Below are positions 9,065 to 16,802 of a stretch of DNA of 64,000 nucleotides, piece after piece (positions within the stretch are counted from its first letter, which is position 1; each line of letters opens with the position of its first letter). Position numbers and translations under genes: made by a program. The notes beneath the pieces are model-generated. The model saw only the letters and a list, made by a program, of their open reading frames with translations. It was not told the origin of the DNA and searched no databases. The stretch lies in the NCBI RefSeq assembly GCF_010500915.1, contig NZ_JAAAWP010000001.1:124001-188000 (forward strand). The letters are read 5' to 3'. This DNA comes from Alteromonas hispanica (GTDB lineage: Bacteria > Pseudomonadota > Gammaproteobacteria > Enterobacterales > Alteromonadaceae).

Positions 9065-9540
9065 TAGTCGTCTCCCATTACTTGCGCTTGAAGATAGTTT
9101 TCAATACCCATGGTATCAATTTGATATTCTTGAGTTTCGATCCAATCAAGATGCTCTTCTTCATACTCTAAGATATCTTCTAAAAGATCTCGTGAGACAT
9201 AATCTTGCTTTTCTTCGCAGAGGGCTATGGCTTCTCGTAAAAGTGGTAGTTGCTCTTTTTCAAAACGAGCATCGCATTTCAACATTTCTTCGGTATCTTC
9301 ACCGATATAAAGCTTGCCAAGCGCCTGAAGGTTAGGTAACCCCTCGAGAAATAAAATACGCTCAATGATGTCATCTGCCTGCTTCATGTCCTTGATCGAC
9401 TTTTTGTAGTTCTTTTCATTAAGAACGTTAAAGCCCCAATTTTTAAACATCCGAGCATGCAGAAAGTATTGATTTATAGAGGTAAGTTCACTTGTAAGCA
9501 CCTCATTCAATTTCGCTATAACTTGTCTATCACCTTGCAT
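9064..9540 (-). CDS. bfr: bacterioferritin, heme-binding-type subunit with degraded ferroxidase site
   Basis: A 158-residue bacterioferritin close to E. coli Bfr over its whole length. Met52, the axial heme ligand, is present. Of the ferroxidase ligands Glu18, Glu94, Glu127 and His130 remain, but Glu51 is Asp and His54 is Gln. It thus complements the downstream paralogue: one subunit carries heme, the other the full diiron centre, as described for two-gene Bfr systems in Pseudomonas and Neisseria. It is transcribed first from a strong sigma70-like promoter with a possible Fur site further upstream. Confidence 0.95.
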   Translation of the reverse strand: MQGDRQVIAKLNEVLTSELTSINQYFLHARMFKNWGFNVLNEKNYKKSIKDMKQADDIIERILFLEGLPNLQALGKLYIGEDTEEMLKCDARFEKEQLPLLREAIALCEEKQDYVSRDLLEDILEYEEEHLDWIETQEYQIDTMGIENYLQAQVMGDD

Positions 9541-9571
9541 TGCGAATACCTTCTTAAGTAATTATGGCGAG

Positions 9572-9600
9572 AGTGTAGTTGATTGACTGAAGTTTGTCAA
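9572..9600 (-). promoter_or_regulatory. sigma70-like promoter for the bfr pair
   Basis: On the minus strand a perfect TTGACA (9595-9600) is followed after 17 bases by TACACT (9572-9577), 32 bases before the bfr start at 9540. Spacing and -35 are ideal. This is the best-formed housekeeping promoter seen in the window. Confidence 0.75.
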
Positions 9601-9629
9601 AATTTCTATAAAAAACAATGTTTTACTAA

Positions 9630-9644
9630 TGAAAACAGTTCTCA
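9630..9644. promoter_or_regulatory. possible Fur box upstream of the bfr promoter
   Basis: TGAAAAC-A-GTTCTCA is a 7-1-7 inverted repeat (six of seven pairs symmetric) that matches 10 of 14 positions of the Fur 7-1-7 consensus. It lies about 30 bases upstream of the -35 element, where a bound regulator would more likely activate than block. Bacterioferritin genes are usually iron-responsive, so Fur control is plausible but unproven. Confidence 0.35.
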
Positions 9645-9662
9645 ATCAATCCTTTGTTCGCA

Positions 9663-11246
9663 TTAGTAATGAGCTTCTCTGTCTTCTCGTACATAAGTAA
9701 GACTTTCATCAGCAAACCCTAGACCTGCCTCGGTGAAGAAGTTGAAGACTTTATCAATGCCGTTTTCTAACAGATAAGATACTTCATCTTCGTATCTGGC
9801 AATAGCGGCGACTCGACCCCGATAGCCAGCATTTTTAAGCTGTTTGGTAATGTTTATAGCATCTTGGATTGAAGGTAGTGCGAGCAATACTAGTTCCGTA
9901 TTGGTTAAATCAAGGTTTTCCCAAAGATCGACATCTTCACCGTCGCCGCAAATCACGTTCAGACCGTCATCTGTCATACTTTTTATCTTCACTCTATCAG
10001 CGTCCATACCCCACACATTCACGTCGGAAAGCTTAGATAAAGCACTAAATGCTCCTTTTCCAACTCTTCCCATCCCGATAACTAAAAACTCAGCACCATT
10101 AAGGGTCGGGTATATGTCTTCCTTGAGACGTTCATTTTTCTCAAATCGTTTTATTTGCTCTTTAAAGCGATTGTATTGAGAATGAGAGCCGCGATATAAA
10201 ATACTGGTAATAACAAAAGATATCGATACTGCTAGCGCAATAACCACAAGCCAGGTCTCTGCGAATAACCCCATAGATACGGCAACAGCGCCTACAATCA
10301 GACCAAACTCACTGTAGTTGCCTAACACTAAACTGCTTAAATATGCAGTGCGTCCGCGTAAGCGCAATGAGGTGAATAAACCAAAGAAAAGTAGCGCTTT
10401 TAATGGAAGGAATAAGCAAAGCAGTAACGCCAAACCAACCATAGAAAGAGTAGGCAGAGCGGTGAGCCCTATAGAAAGGAAGAAACCAATTAAAAATAAA
10501 TCTTTAAAACTCAGTAAGGATTTTGCGAGCTCGGTGGCTTTCTCATGGCGCGCTAGCATGATGCCGAATATTAAGGCACCTAAATCGCCTTTAATGTTTA
10601 CCATTTCAAATAGTTGATATCCACCTAGTGCCAAAATAAACCCGGTAAGCGGAAGCAACTCACCGTGACCAGACTTATTGATCACTCTATTAATAAGCGG
10701 CATAGCAGGGAACAACGCAAGCAAGCCAAACGCATAAAGCGATGGCAACTTGCCCGTAGACGCCACGAGAAAGACAACTGCAAAAACATCTTGCATAACG
10801 AGTATCCCGATCGCCAAGCGACCGTGGCGTGTTTTGCTCTCGCCACTTTCTTCCAGTACTTTAACCACACACACAGTACTACTGAAGCTTAACGCAAAGG
10901 CTATAAGCATAGCACTTTGCAAAGTGATGGCATTTTGTGTAGTCGCTACCAGGGCGGCCACCCCGTATATGACGCAGGTTATAACACCAATCCAAACGAG
11001 AGTGTGTGTAATACTTCCCATCCACACCTCTCGACGACTTAAATCTTTAAGATTGAGTTTAAGCCCAATGGTGAAAAGCATGATGGTAATGCCCAAATCA
11101 GCAATGTGTGACAGGTCTTCTGTGAGAGAATATCCAGCAAAGTTAAGTAAAAAGCCTGCGATTAGATACCCCACCAGAGGCGGTATACCTACGAGCTTTA
11201 CTGTCAATCCACATACGAAAGCAAAGAGAAGAAACGCATACTCCAT
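9663..11246 (-). CDS. KefB-like CPA2 cation:proton antiporter with RCK/TrkA-N domain
   Basis: About 527 residues. The N-terminal 350 or so form a multi-helix Na+/H+-exchanger-like domain with family patterns such as GYLIAGFLL, SFSSTVCVVKVLEE and GNYSEFGLIVGA. A soluble C-terminal RCK/TrkA-N Rossmann domain follows, with the nucleotide-binding pattern VIGMGRVGKGAF. Such proteins exchange K+ or Na+ for H+ and are gated by nucleotides. The start at the ATG 11246 (MEYAFLLF) is preferred over an in-frame TTG nine codons upstream; AGGG lies about ten bases before it. It stands alone between bfr and a divergent glutamate-synthase-like gene. Confidence 0.88.
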   Translation of the reverse strand: MEYAFLLFAFVCGLTVKLVGIPPLVGYLIAGFLLNFAGYSLTEDLSHIADLGITIMLFTIGLKLNLKDLSRREVWMGSITHTLVWIGVITCVIYGVAALVATTQNAITLQSAMLIAFALSFSSTVCVVKVLEESGESKTRHGRLAIGILVMQDVFAVVFLVASTGKLPSLYAFGLLALFPAMPLINRVINKSGHGELLPLTGFILALGGYQLFEMVNIKGDLGALIFGIMLARHEKATELAKSLLSFKDLFLIGFFLSIGLTALPTLSMVGLALLLCLFLPLKALLFFGLFTSLRLRGRTAYLSSLVLGNYSEFGLIVGAVAVSMGLFAETWLVVIALAVSISFVITSILYRGSHSQYNRFKEQIKRFEKNERLKEDIYPTLNGAEFLVIGMGRVGKGAFSALSKLSDVNVWGMDADRVKIKSMTDDGLNVICGDGEDVDLWENLDLTNTELVLLALPSIQDAINITKQLKNAGYRGRVAAIARYEDEVSYLLENGIDKVFNFFTEAGLGFADESLTYVREDREAHY

Positions 11247-11570
11247 GGATAAAATAACCCTATTTGTTGACAAGAAATGTCTTGGCCACTGGTCGAAATA
11301 ATGACTCTAGCTGTGGCAGCCCTCAATGCTATAAACATTACCACGTTACATTCGATTTTCGCACAGCATTTGTTAAATTTAGGTTATGCGTAACTTAAAA
11401 GGGTTTGACTTGAGTCAAAAATGTATGAAAAACAGATAACTTACCACTGTGTAAGACTGATCCCGTGGATGTACGCATCCATAGATATAAACTTGAGGGA
11501 CAAACACTACAACGCTTGATATGTGAGTTATAGTACCTAAGCAGCGTTAGAATTTAGCAAAGGAAGAGAA
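11247..11570. other. intergenic region between divergent genes, with a CRP/FNR-family-like palindrome
   Basis: This 324-base gap separates the KefB-like gene (minus) from the glutamate-synthase-like gene (plus). It contains TTGAC-TTGA-GTCAA at 11405-11418, a perfectly symmetric palindrome matching the Fnr consensus at 8 of 10 positions and close to FixK-type boxes. A small hairpin (TGGATG / CATCCA) lies at 11466-11481. AGGAAG precedes the plus-strand start. No gene is seen. Confidence 0.4.
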
Positions 11571-13199
11571 ATGCGAAGTACGATATTAGCTACGTTATCC
11601 ATGGTGGTTGTTATAAACGTTGCGATAGGTTTTGTTCTGCCGTGGGTTTGGTGGGGACTTGTTTTAACGTGCCTACTCCTACTGGTCGCTTTATACGATG
11701 CCAACCAAGCAAAACACGCGATATTGCGCAACTTCCCATTAATCGGCCGGGTGAGATGGGGCGTGGAGGGGCTGCGCCCCTACATTCAACAGTACATTAT
11801 AGAAACAGACACGGGCGGTTCTCCTATCTCTCGAATGTTTAGAAATATCGTTTATCAGCGCGCAAAAGACAGTAGAGAGACGGTGCCTTTCGGAACACAG
11901 CTGGACACTTATGAAAACGGATACGAGTGGATGGGACACTCTTTGGCGGCTCGCGAAGTGGATGATGTAGAGCAGAACCCTCGCATTCTGGTTGGCGGCC
12001 CACACTGCAAAAAACCTTACAATGCCAGCGTGCTAAACATTAGCGCCATGAGTTTTGGAAGCCTATCAAAAAACGCCATTTTAGCACTCAACAAAGGGGC
12101 CGCAAAAGGCGGTTTTTACCACAATACGGGAGAGGGCGGTTTAACACCATATCACTTAGAGAATAATGGTGATGTGGTGTGGCAAATCGGAACCGGATAC
12201 TTTGGTTGCAGAACTGAAGAAGGTGGCTTTGACGCTGCTCTATTTGAAGAGAAAGCTAAATTAGACAGTGTGAAAATGATAGAAATTAAGCTAAGCCAAG
12301 GCGCTAAGCCAGGTCATGGCGGAATTCTTCCAGCGTACAAAAACACGCCTGAAATTGCAGAGATACGAGGCGTAAAAGCAGGTACACAAGTAGATTCTCC
12401 ACCTCGACACAAGGCCTTTTCCACTCCTTTAGAAATGATAGATTTTATCGAAAAGTTACGAGAGTTAAGCGGTGGCAAGCCTATTGGTATCAAGTTAGCG
12501 TTGGGCCGAAAAAGTGAGTTCATTGCCATGTGTAAGGCAATGGTTGAAAAGAAAATAGCCCCCGACTTTATCACCGTCGATGGGGGCGAGGGTGGAACAG
12601 GTGCAGCTCCCTTGGAATATACTAATTCTATTGGGTTTCCGTTGCGCGACGCGCTTGCTTTCGTCGACGACTGTTTAAATGGCTTCGGACTTCGACAAGA
12701 TATAAAAATAATTGCGTCTGGTAAAATTATTACCGCATTTCAATTAGCGAAAAACCTTAGCTTAGGCGCTGACTTAGTAAACAGTGCTCGGGGGATGATG
12801 TTGGCGCTGGGCTGTGTTCAATCACTATCGTGTAACACCAATAAGTGCCCAACTGGCGTTGCGACTCAAGACCCTAGACTTGCGCGAGGGTTAGATGTGG
12901 AAGACAAATACCAACGAGTTTTCCGCTTTCATCAAAAAACTGTGCATGCCTTAATCGACCTTCTATCGTCTACGGGTCATGTAAATACCAATGAGCTAAA
13001 CAGAACCCACATATTTAAGCGTATAGACCAGTGCAATATAGCTCGCTACGACGAAATGTTTCCGCTTGTGAAGAAAGGGTGTTTCTTAAATGATGACATT
13101 CCCGAACGCTTCAAACTTCATTTTGAAGAGGCAAATGCAGATAGCTTTATGCCATCGAGCTTGTTAGCAGAAATTGATAAAGAGACGAAGGCAGTGTGA
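11571..13199 (+). CDS. FMN-binding glutamate synthase family protein, membrane-anchored
   Basis: A 542-residue protein. The first 50 residues hold one or two hydrophobic helices; the rest matches the FMN and 3Fe-4S glutamate synthase domain. Visible motifs are VDGGEGGTGAAP (FMN phosphate region), SARGMM, and C-x5-C-x4-C in CVQSLSCNTNKCPTG, which ligates the 3Fe-4S cluster. Large GltB glutamate synthases carry in addition a glutaminase domain and pair with GltD; both are absent here. Its physiological reaction is therefore uncertain: it may be an amine- or electron-donor-dependent relative. It ends in a hairpin overlapping its stop codon and is convergent with the cytochrome c gene. Confidence 0.88.
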   Translation: MRSTILATLSMVVVINVAIGFVLPWVWWGLVLTCLLLLVALYDANQAKHAILRNFPLIGRVRWGVEGLRPYIQQYIIETDTGGSPISRMFRNIVYQRAKDSRETVPFGTQLDTYENGYEWMGHSLAAREVDDVEQNPRILVGGPHCKKPYNASVLNISAMSFGSLSKNAILALNKGAAKGGFYHNTGEGGLTPYHLENNGDVVWQIGTGYFGCRTEEGGFDAALFEEKAKLDSVKMIEIKLSQGAKPGHGGILPAYKNTPEIAEIRGVKAGTQVDSPPRHKAFSTPLEMIDFIEKLRELSGGKPIGIKLALGRKSEFIAMCKAMVEKKIAPDFITVDGGEGGTGAAPLEYTNSIGFPLRDALAFVDDCLNGFGLRQDIKIIASGKIITAFQLAKNLSLGADLVNSARGMMLALGCVQSLSCNTNKCPTGVATQDPRLARGLDVEDKYQRVFRFHQKTVHALIDLLSSTGHVNTNELNRTHIFKRIDQCNIARYDEMFPLVKKGCFLNDDIPERFKLHFEEANADSFMPSSLLAEIDKETKAV

Positions 13200-13212
13200 T
13201 TTACACTGCCTT
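13188..13212 (+). terminator. stem-loop overlapping the stop codon of the glutamate-synthase-like gene
   Basis: A perfect 10-bp stem AAGGCAGTGT / ACACTGCCTT with a 5-base loop. The T-run after it is weak, so termination efficiency is uncertain. Confidence 0.5.
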
Positions 13213-13270
13213 ATTGAATTACAATTTAGCGACACTTTCAGAAGTATAAACGTGTTAGCAAGAAAGCAGT

Positions 13271-13759
13271 TCACTCGTCGTTACTTGTATTAACTTCTTT
13301 TTCTGGTATGCGCAATTGATACAATCTGTAGTCTGTAGTGCGATATGGCATTACTTTATACTTGGGCTGCAGATAGGCGACTAAGTCTATCAGTTCGCTT
13401 ACTGTAAGTTCATCATTGATGACTCGCATAAACGAAACCCCGTCCTCACTAGTAAAGCTAGCCGGTCGTCGAGGCGTTAATTTATGTGACGGATTTATAA
13501 TACTTGTCACTAACTCGCCATAGGTTTTAATTCGACCACTGCTACCGCCAAGAGGAATGGGGTGGCTAATAAGATAATTTTTATCCTCTTCTGCTGTTTC
13601 ACCCGCTACAGTATGACAATCGTTGCAACCATACTTTTTAAATATCAATGCACCATTATCGGCATCACCTTCTGGTAAGCTAAACCCTCTTGGTGATTTG
13701 GCCCCTTGATCACACCCTACTATTAAAAGGCATGCAGCTAGAATTAGTGTAAAACGCAT
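13271..13759 (-). CDS. monoheme cytochrome c lipoprotein
   Basis: A 162-residue protein with a lipoprotein signal peptide (lipobox LIVGC, lipidated Cys16) and one c-type heme site CNDCH at residues 45-49. Methionine-containing segments such as YKVMPYR could supply the distal ligand. It is likely a membrane-tethered periplasmic electron carrier. The ATG at 13759 is chosen because AAGGAG lies six bases upstream and the signal peptide begins there. It is divergent from usp with an Fnr box between them. A -10-like AATACT sits at the class II distance from that box, so induction under low oxygen is likely; it may serve the cbb3 oxidase or another terminal branch. Confidence 0.88.
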   Translation of the reverse strand: MRFTLILAACLLIVGCDQGAKSPRGFSLPEGDADNGALIFKKYGCNDCHTVAGETAEEDKNYLISHPIPLGGSSGRIKTYGELVTSIINPSHKLTPRRPASFTSEDGVSFMRVINDELTVSELIDLVAYLQPKYKVMPYRTTDYRLYQLRIPEKEVNTSNDE

Positions 13760-13795
13760 TGCGTTCTCCTTAAGTTTCACTATTGCTTCACTATT

Positions 13796-13865
13796 AGTAT
13801 TGACCAGGATGAACTTAATAAACTTGATTTGCCTCAATACTATTGATGAAAGCATAGACTATGGT
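13796..13865. promoter_or_regulatory. bidirectional Fnr-type class II promoter (cytochrome c / usp)
   Basis: TTGAT-TTGC-CTCAA at 13824-13837 matches the Fnr consensus at nine of ten positions, centre 13830.5. On the plus strand TATGGT (13860-13865) and on the minus strand AATACT (13801-13796) both have their centres exactly 32 bases from the box centre, the spacing that places the box at -41.5. Each matches TATAAT at four of six positions. One Fnr dimer could thus activate both divergent genes. Confidence 0.65.
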
Positions 13866-13898
13866 TGAAGAAGCTTACTAATAAGGAAGGACATTAAA

Positions 13899-14321
13899 AT
13901 GCAAACTTACGACACAATCTTAGTACCTATCGATGTTTATTCAGATTATGAACTTGTAGTTGAAAAGGCACTGGCTATTGCCAATGACAGTAAGCAACTC
14001 CATCTTCTTTATGTGGCATACCCACAAACTCATGTTGAACCTTATGGTTTCTTTTTAGAGAAGGACTTTTCTGAAGATGTAAGAGCGCAAGCGTTGGAAG
14101 CACTTAATGAAGTTGCGACAAAATATAAAATTCCGCAAACTAATGTGAATGTGGAAATTGGTTCTCCTTCAGATGAAATTCATCACTTAGCAGAAAAACT
14201 AAACGCAGACCTTATCGTGGTAGGTACGCATGGTCAAAGCGGGCTTAAATTACTGCTAGGCTCTACCGCTAACGCGGTTTTGCATGGCGTAAAAACTGAC
14301 GTACTTGCAGTTAAAGTTTAG
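13899..14321 (+). CDS. universal stress protein, ATP-binding type
   Basis: A 140-residue single UspA domain. The nucleotide-binding signature G-x2-G-x9-G-S is visible as GTHGQSGLKLLLGS near the C-terminus, and the N-terminus has the usual ILVPIDVYSDYE strand and loop. It is therefore of the ATP-binding Usp class, unlike E. coli UspA which lacks the motif. AAGGAAGG precedes the ATG. Its promoter region has an Fnr box at class II distance, consistent with the anaerobic induction known for many Usp proteins. Confidence 0.93.
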   Translation: MQTYDTILVPIDVYSDYELVVEKALAIANDSKQLHLLYVAYPQTHVEPYGFFLEKDFSEDVRAQALEALNEVATKYKIPQTNVNVEIGSPSDEIHHLAEKLNADLIVVGTHGQSGLKLLLGSTANAVLHGVKTDVLAVKV

Positions 14322-14360
14322 GGAAAACTTTTTGCAAAGCGAGGGCAGGAGAGATAACTA

Positions 14361-14381
14361 GCCTGACTGTTAATGTCAGGC
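14361..14381. terminator. stem-loop downstream of usp
   Basis: A perfect 7-bp stem GCCTGAC / GTCAGGC with a 7-base loop, 40 bases after the usp stop. There is no T-run, so it could be a weak terminator or an RNA-stabilising hairpin. Confidence 0.4.
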
Positions 14382-14397
14382 CCTACTCGCGCCGACC

Positions 14398-14748
14398 CTA
14401 CATAGCTTTAATCGACAGGTCGCAGCTATCATTTACCAGTGTTCTAAGGGTACTTTCTAAGTTTTTTAAATGCGAATAATGAAGTGCAGTTTCACCACCG
14501 TTTTGAGTACTCTTAATTGTAAACACGACATCTTCATCTCGTGACGTCACAGATAGACGAACAGTGTCTTCACTCTCAACAATAGGTACGTGAAGATAAA
14601 GTGGCTCGTTATGAGAGTCTAAATATTCAACCGCTTCGGAATCGCTTTTGAAAGGGGATTGCTTTTCGGGTTGTAACTTCCACTGTGACGATGGAACGAT
14701 AATTTCGGCTAGTAACTTTCCATGCTTTGAATTAATACTATTACTCAT
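14398..14748 (-). CDS. unknown 116-residue protein next to the integrase
   Basis: A soluble, mostly polar protein of 116 residues that I do not recognise. It has no signal peptide, no membrane helix and a single cysteine. The middle part alternates hydrophobic and polar residues (VRLSVTSRDEDVVFTI), suggesting beta structure, followed by a helical end. AAGGAG lies five to six bases before the ATG, so translation is likely. It is downstream of the tyrosine recombinase in the same direction with a 243-base gap, and may belong to the same acquired segment. Confidence 0.7.
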   Translation of the reverse strand: MSNSINSKHGKLLAEIIVPSSQWKLQPEKQSPFKSDSEAVEYLDSHNEPLYLHVPIVESEDTVRLSVTSRDEDVVFTIKSTQNGGETALHYSHLKNLESTLRTLVNDSCDLSIKAM

Positions 14749-14796
14749 TCTGTCTCCTTAAAATACATCGTTAATCAATTAACCGTAGTGAGCCGA

Positions 14797-14819
14797 GGCT
14801 CTTAACGCCGGCTCTTAAC
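14797..14819. repeat. short direct repeat between the integrase and the 116-residue gene
   Basis: GGCTCTTAAC occurs twice, at 14797-14806 and 14810-14819, with a 13-base period. The gap 14749-14991 otherwise shows no gene. Confidence 0.5.
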
Positions 14820-14991
14820 TTAGGTTCTCTACATAAACTCTCTATATAGGTTTCTTACGTAGAAAACGTCTTCTTAGTTCGATTCATTAAAGGCAAATCA
14901 AAAAGGCTGGTCCTTCGCGGGTACACGTAACCAACGTTTGAAGTTATATCTTTGTTTTATAGAAAGTTTAAGCCGAAATTCAAATTGAACG

Positions 14992-16194
14992 TTAGCGTTT
15001 GTGCTTTGAGGATAATTTGGCCATGCCACCGCGTTTTACATTAGCTTGCTTAGTGTAATGACCAGGCATTTCTGGTGATTGCCAACCGCCAGCTAACTGC
15101 AGTTCTGGCAGTGTTGCACCATATTCGGCTAATGAAACTGCACCACCCACACGACCACTATGAGGTGTAATATTTTCTTTAATTCCCGCTCGTTTCGCGA
15201 TCCTCTGCCAAACTCGGTAAACGCTAGAATAATTGAGAACGGCGGCGTGATTACTCGGAGCGTTTTCGTCATAGGGTAATAGCGCGGTTTTATGGTTTGT
15301 CAGTCTTCGAAATAGCACACCTTTAGAAATAGAACGGGGGTCTGAAGCGTCTCTTGTTTCAGAAGTGTGAGGGTTTAAATTCGCCTCATTGATAAATTCA
15401 TTAATCATTGAAAGCGTGCTTGAAGAAACATAACGATACTGTCCCTGACCACTTTGATCACTTTTAGATGAAACGACCAACACAGTATTGTTCCTATGAG
15501 ATATATGTTCAACACATACACGAACCAATTCGTCTGCGCGGAGAAGGGCATCAAACATCAGATTAATAATCGCAAGATCGCGAAGCTCTAACAGAGAGTC
15601 CGGAATTATTTTGTTATTAATTTGCTCTACCATTTCTATAGTGAGTGGCACAGCTTGCTTGTGTGACAGCCGAAACTTTCGGTTTTCTATAAGTGATAGC
15701 CGAATAAAGTCTCTTAAGTAAACGGACCGCACAATTGGATTTGGTAACTTGGCAACGCCTAAAAACTTACTTAAAGCGGAAAGCCGTCGTTTAATAGTTC
15801 TGTAGGCGAGGGGAGACTTACATAACTCTGCGACATATTGTTTTATACAATGTTCGTTATGTTCAAAGCTTTCGGTTAAGCCACCTAAGTTTTGCTGTTG
15901 ACAAAAAATTGAAAATTCATTGTAGTCGCTGATGTAAGCACGCTGAGTGTTGTAAGGTAATTTAGAAAAGATATCGTTATAGTAACTGTGCATCGAGTTG
16001 TAGCTTGATGCGTGTGTCACAGGCAGGAAACTAGTATGGACGCGGTCCTTTTCTTCATTTTTGCTATTAGAAACGTTGCTACTGTCATCATCACTTCTGT
16101 TGCCTAATTCACTGCTCAATTGAGTAAATTGAGATTCTGAGTTTGGTATTGGCAGCGAGTTATGAAAGCGATTGTTTTGTTTATTGGTTGCCAT
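14992..16194 (-). CDS. tyrosine recombinase / phage-type integrase
   Basis: A 400-residue recombinase. The core-binding SAM-like domain spans about residues 70-170 and the catalytic domain about 190-385. The catalytic residues are visible: an Arg in DALLRADELV, HSGR (His345, Arg348), Trp371 in GGWQSPEM and the nucleophile Tyr380 in GHYTK. The first 65 residues are polar and rich in Ser and Asn. TGGAG precedes the ATG by seven bases. At 400 residues it is longer than XerC/XerD or integron integrases and shows no integron-specific insertion that I can identify. No excisionase, cargo block or adjacent tRNA is visible, so it is a solitary recombinase of unknown target. The DNA upstream is AT-rich and repeat-bearing. 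Confidence 0.92.
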   Translation of the reverse strand: MATNKQNNRFHNSLPIPNSESQFTQLSSELGNRSDDDSSNVSNSKNEEKDRVHTSFLPVTHASSYNSMHSYYNDIFSKLPYNTQRAYISDYNEFSIFCQQQNLGGLTESFEHNEHCIKQYVAELCKSPLAYRTIKRRLSALSKFLGVAKLPNPIVRSVYLRDFIRLSLIENRKFRLSHKQAVPLTIEMVEQINNKIIPDSLLELRDLAIINLMFDALLRADELVRVCVEHISHRNNTVLVVSSKSDQSGQGQYRYVSSSTLSMINEFINEANLNPHTSETRDASDPRSISKGVLFRRLTNHKTALLPYDENAPSNHAAVLNYSSVYRVWQRIAKRAGIKENITPHSGRVGGAVSLAEYGATLPELQLAGGWQSPEMPGHYTKQANVKRGGMAKLSSKHKR

Positions 16195-16236
16195 AACATC
16201 TCCAGTAGGACGTTAAATCGCGGATTGCTGCTGTGT

Positions 16237-16250
16237 GCGTGTTAACATGC
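16237..16250. repeat. imperfect palindrome near the integrase start
   Basis: GCGTGTTAACATGC is symmetric at six of seven base pairs around GTTAAC, about 45 bases upstream of the integrase start, a possible operator. Confidence 0.35.
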
Positions 16251-16329
16251 TGCAAACTTGTGTTTAAGCAGACTTGACCTCTAGCTTAATGTGAATATAT
16301 CTATTTGTTTTATAAGAGTTATTTTCGCT

Positions 16330-16363
16330 TTCACGCATGATAACTGTAATTATCATGCGTGAA
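16330..16363. repeat. 34-bp perfect inverted repeat upstream of the integrase
   Basis: Arms TTCACGCATGATAA and TTATCATGCGTGAA (14 bp, perfect) flank a 6-base centre CTGTAA. There is no following T-run in either direction, so a simple terminator is unlikely. It lies 136 bases upstream of the integrase start and could be an operator, a recombination core or a transcript hairpin. Confidence 0.75.
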
Positions 16364-16494
16364 GATACAATATGCCAAAAAGCGACTAATTCACGATTTC
16401 GCGTCACTCTAATAACTCATAAAACTTTGAATTTTATACAGATATTTAAATCCATAACGCTTTACGCCGAAACCAAATCTGCACGTTAACGTGA

Positions 16495-16510
16495 TGTGCA
16501 AGATATCACA
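16495..16510. promoter_or_regulatory. CRP-like site
   Basis: TGTGC-AAGATA-TCACA matches TGTGA-N6-TCACA at nine of ten positions. The nearest gene it could serve is the integrase, about 300 bases away on the minus strand, so function is uncertain. Confidence 0.3.
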
Positions 16511-16635
16511 GCACTGTTTTTATATACAGCCTAACTGCCCATTTCTCTACGTTTATCTCTAATGTTGTGTGAAATTTAGGCGCTCGTACGTGAAATCTGA
16601 GCTGAAACTCAGGCATACGTGCCACAAATTTTAAA

Positions 16636-16679
16636 ATAACGAAGCCTATTTATTATTGTTATTGAGTAAATAGCGTTAT
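16636..16679. repeat. two-part stem-loop
   Basis: ATAACG (16636-16641) pairs with CGTTAT (16674-16679), and inside it CTATTTA (16646-16652) pairs with TAAATAG (16667-16673), leaving a 4-base bulge AAGC on one side only. The one-sided bulge recalls folded attC sites, but the 44-base length and core bases do not fit attC. Confidence 0.45.
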
Positions 16680-16754
16680 ATATAAACCTCTCGCGTGATG
16701 AAACCTTGTTCGCTTATAGTTTATTAGTAGCGTAAAAAGTTACCTAATATGATT

Positions 16755-16802
16755 GCCTAGTAAAGTGCCTAGTAAAAAGCCTAATAGAGCGCCTAGCAAA
16801 GC
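16755..16802. repeat. 12-bp tandem repeat, four copies
   Basis: Four contiguous units: GCCTAGTAAAGT, GCCTAGTAAAAA, GCCTAATAGAGC and GCCTAGCAAAGC, with a possible degraded fifth unit just before (16743-16754). The period of 12 keeps frame: one plus-strand frame would read PSK-type repeats and one minus-strand frame LLGx repeats, but neither has a proper start or length. Confidence 0.8.

Noticed and set aside
16636-16679. attC-like integron recombination site
   Set aside because: A one-sided bulge and ATAACG/CGTTAT ends recall attC, but it is shorter than known sites and lacks proper GTTRRRY/RYYYAAC cores, and the nearby recombinase is not IntI-like.
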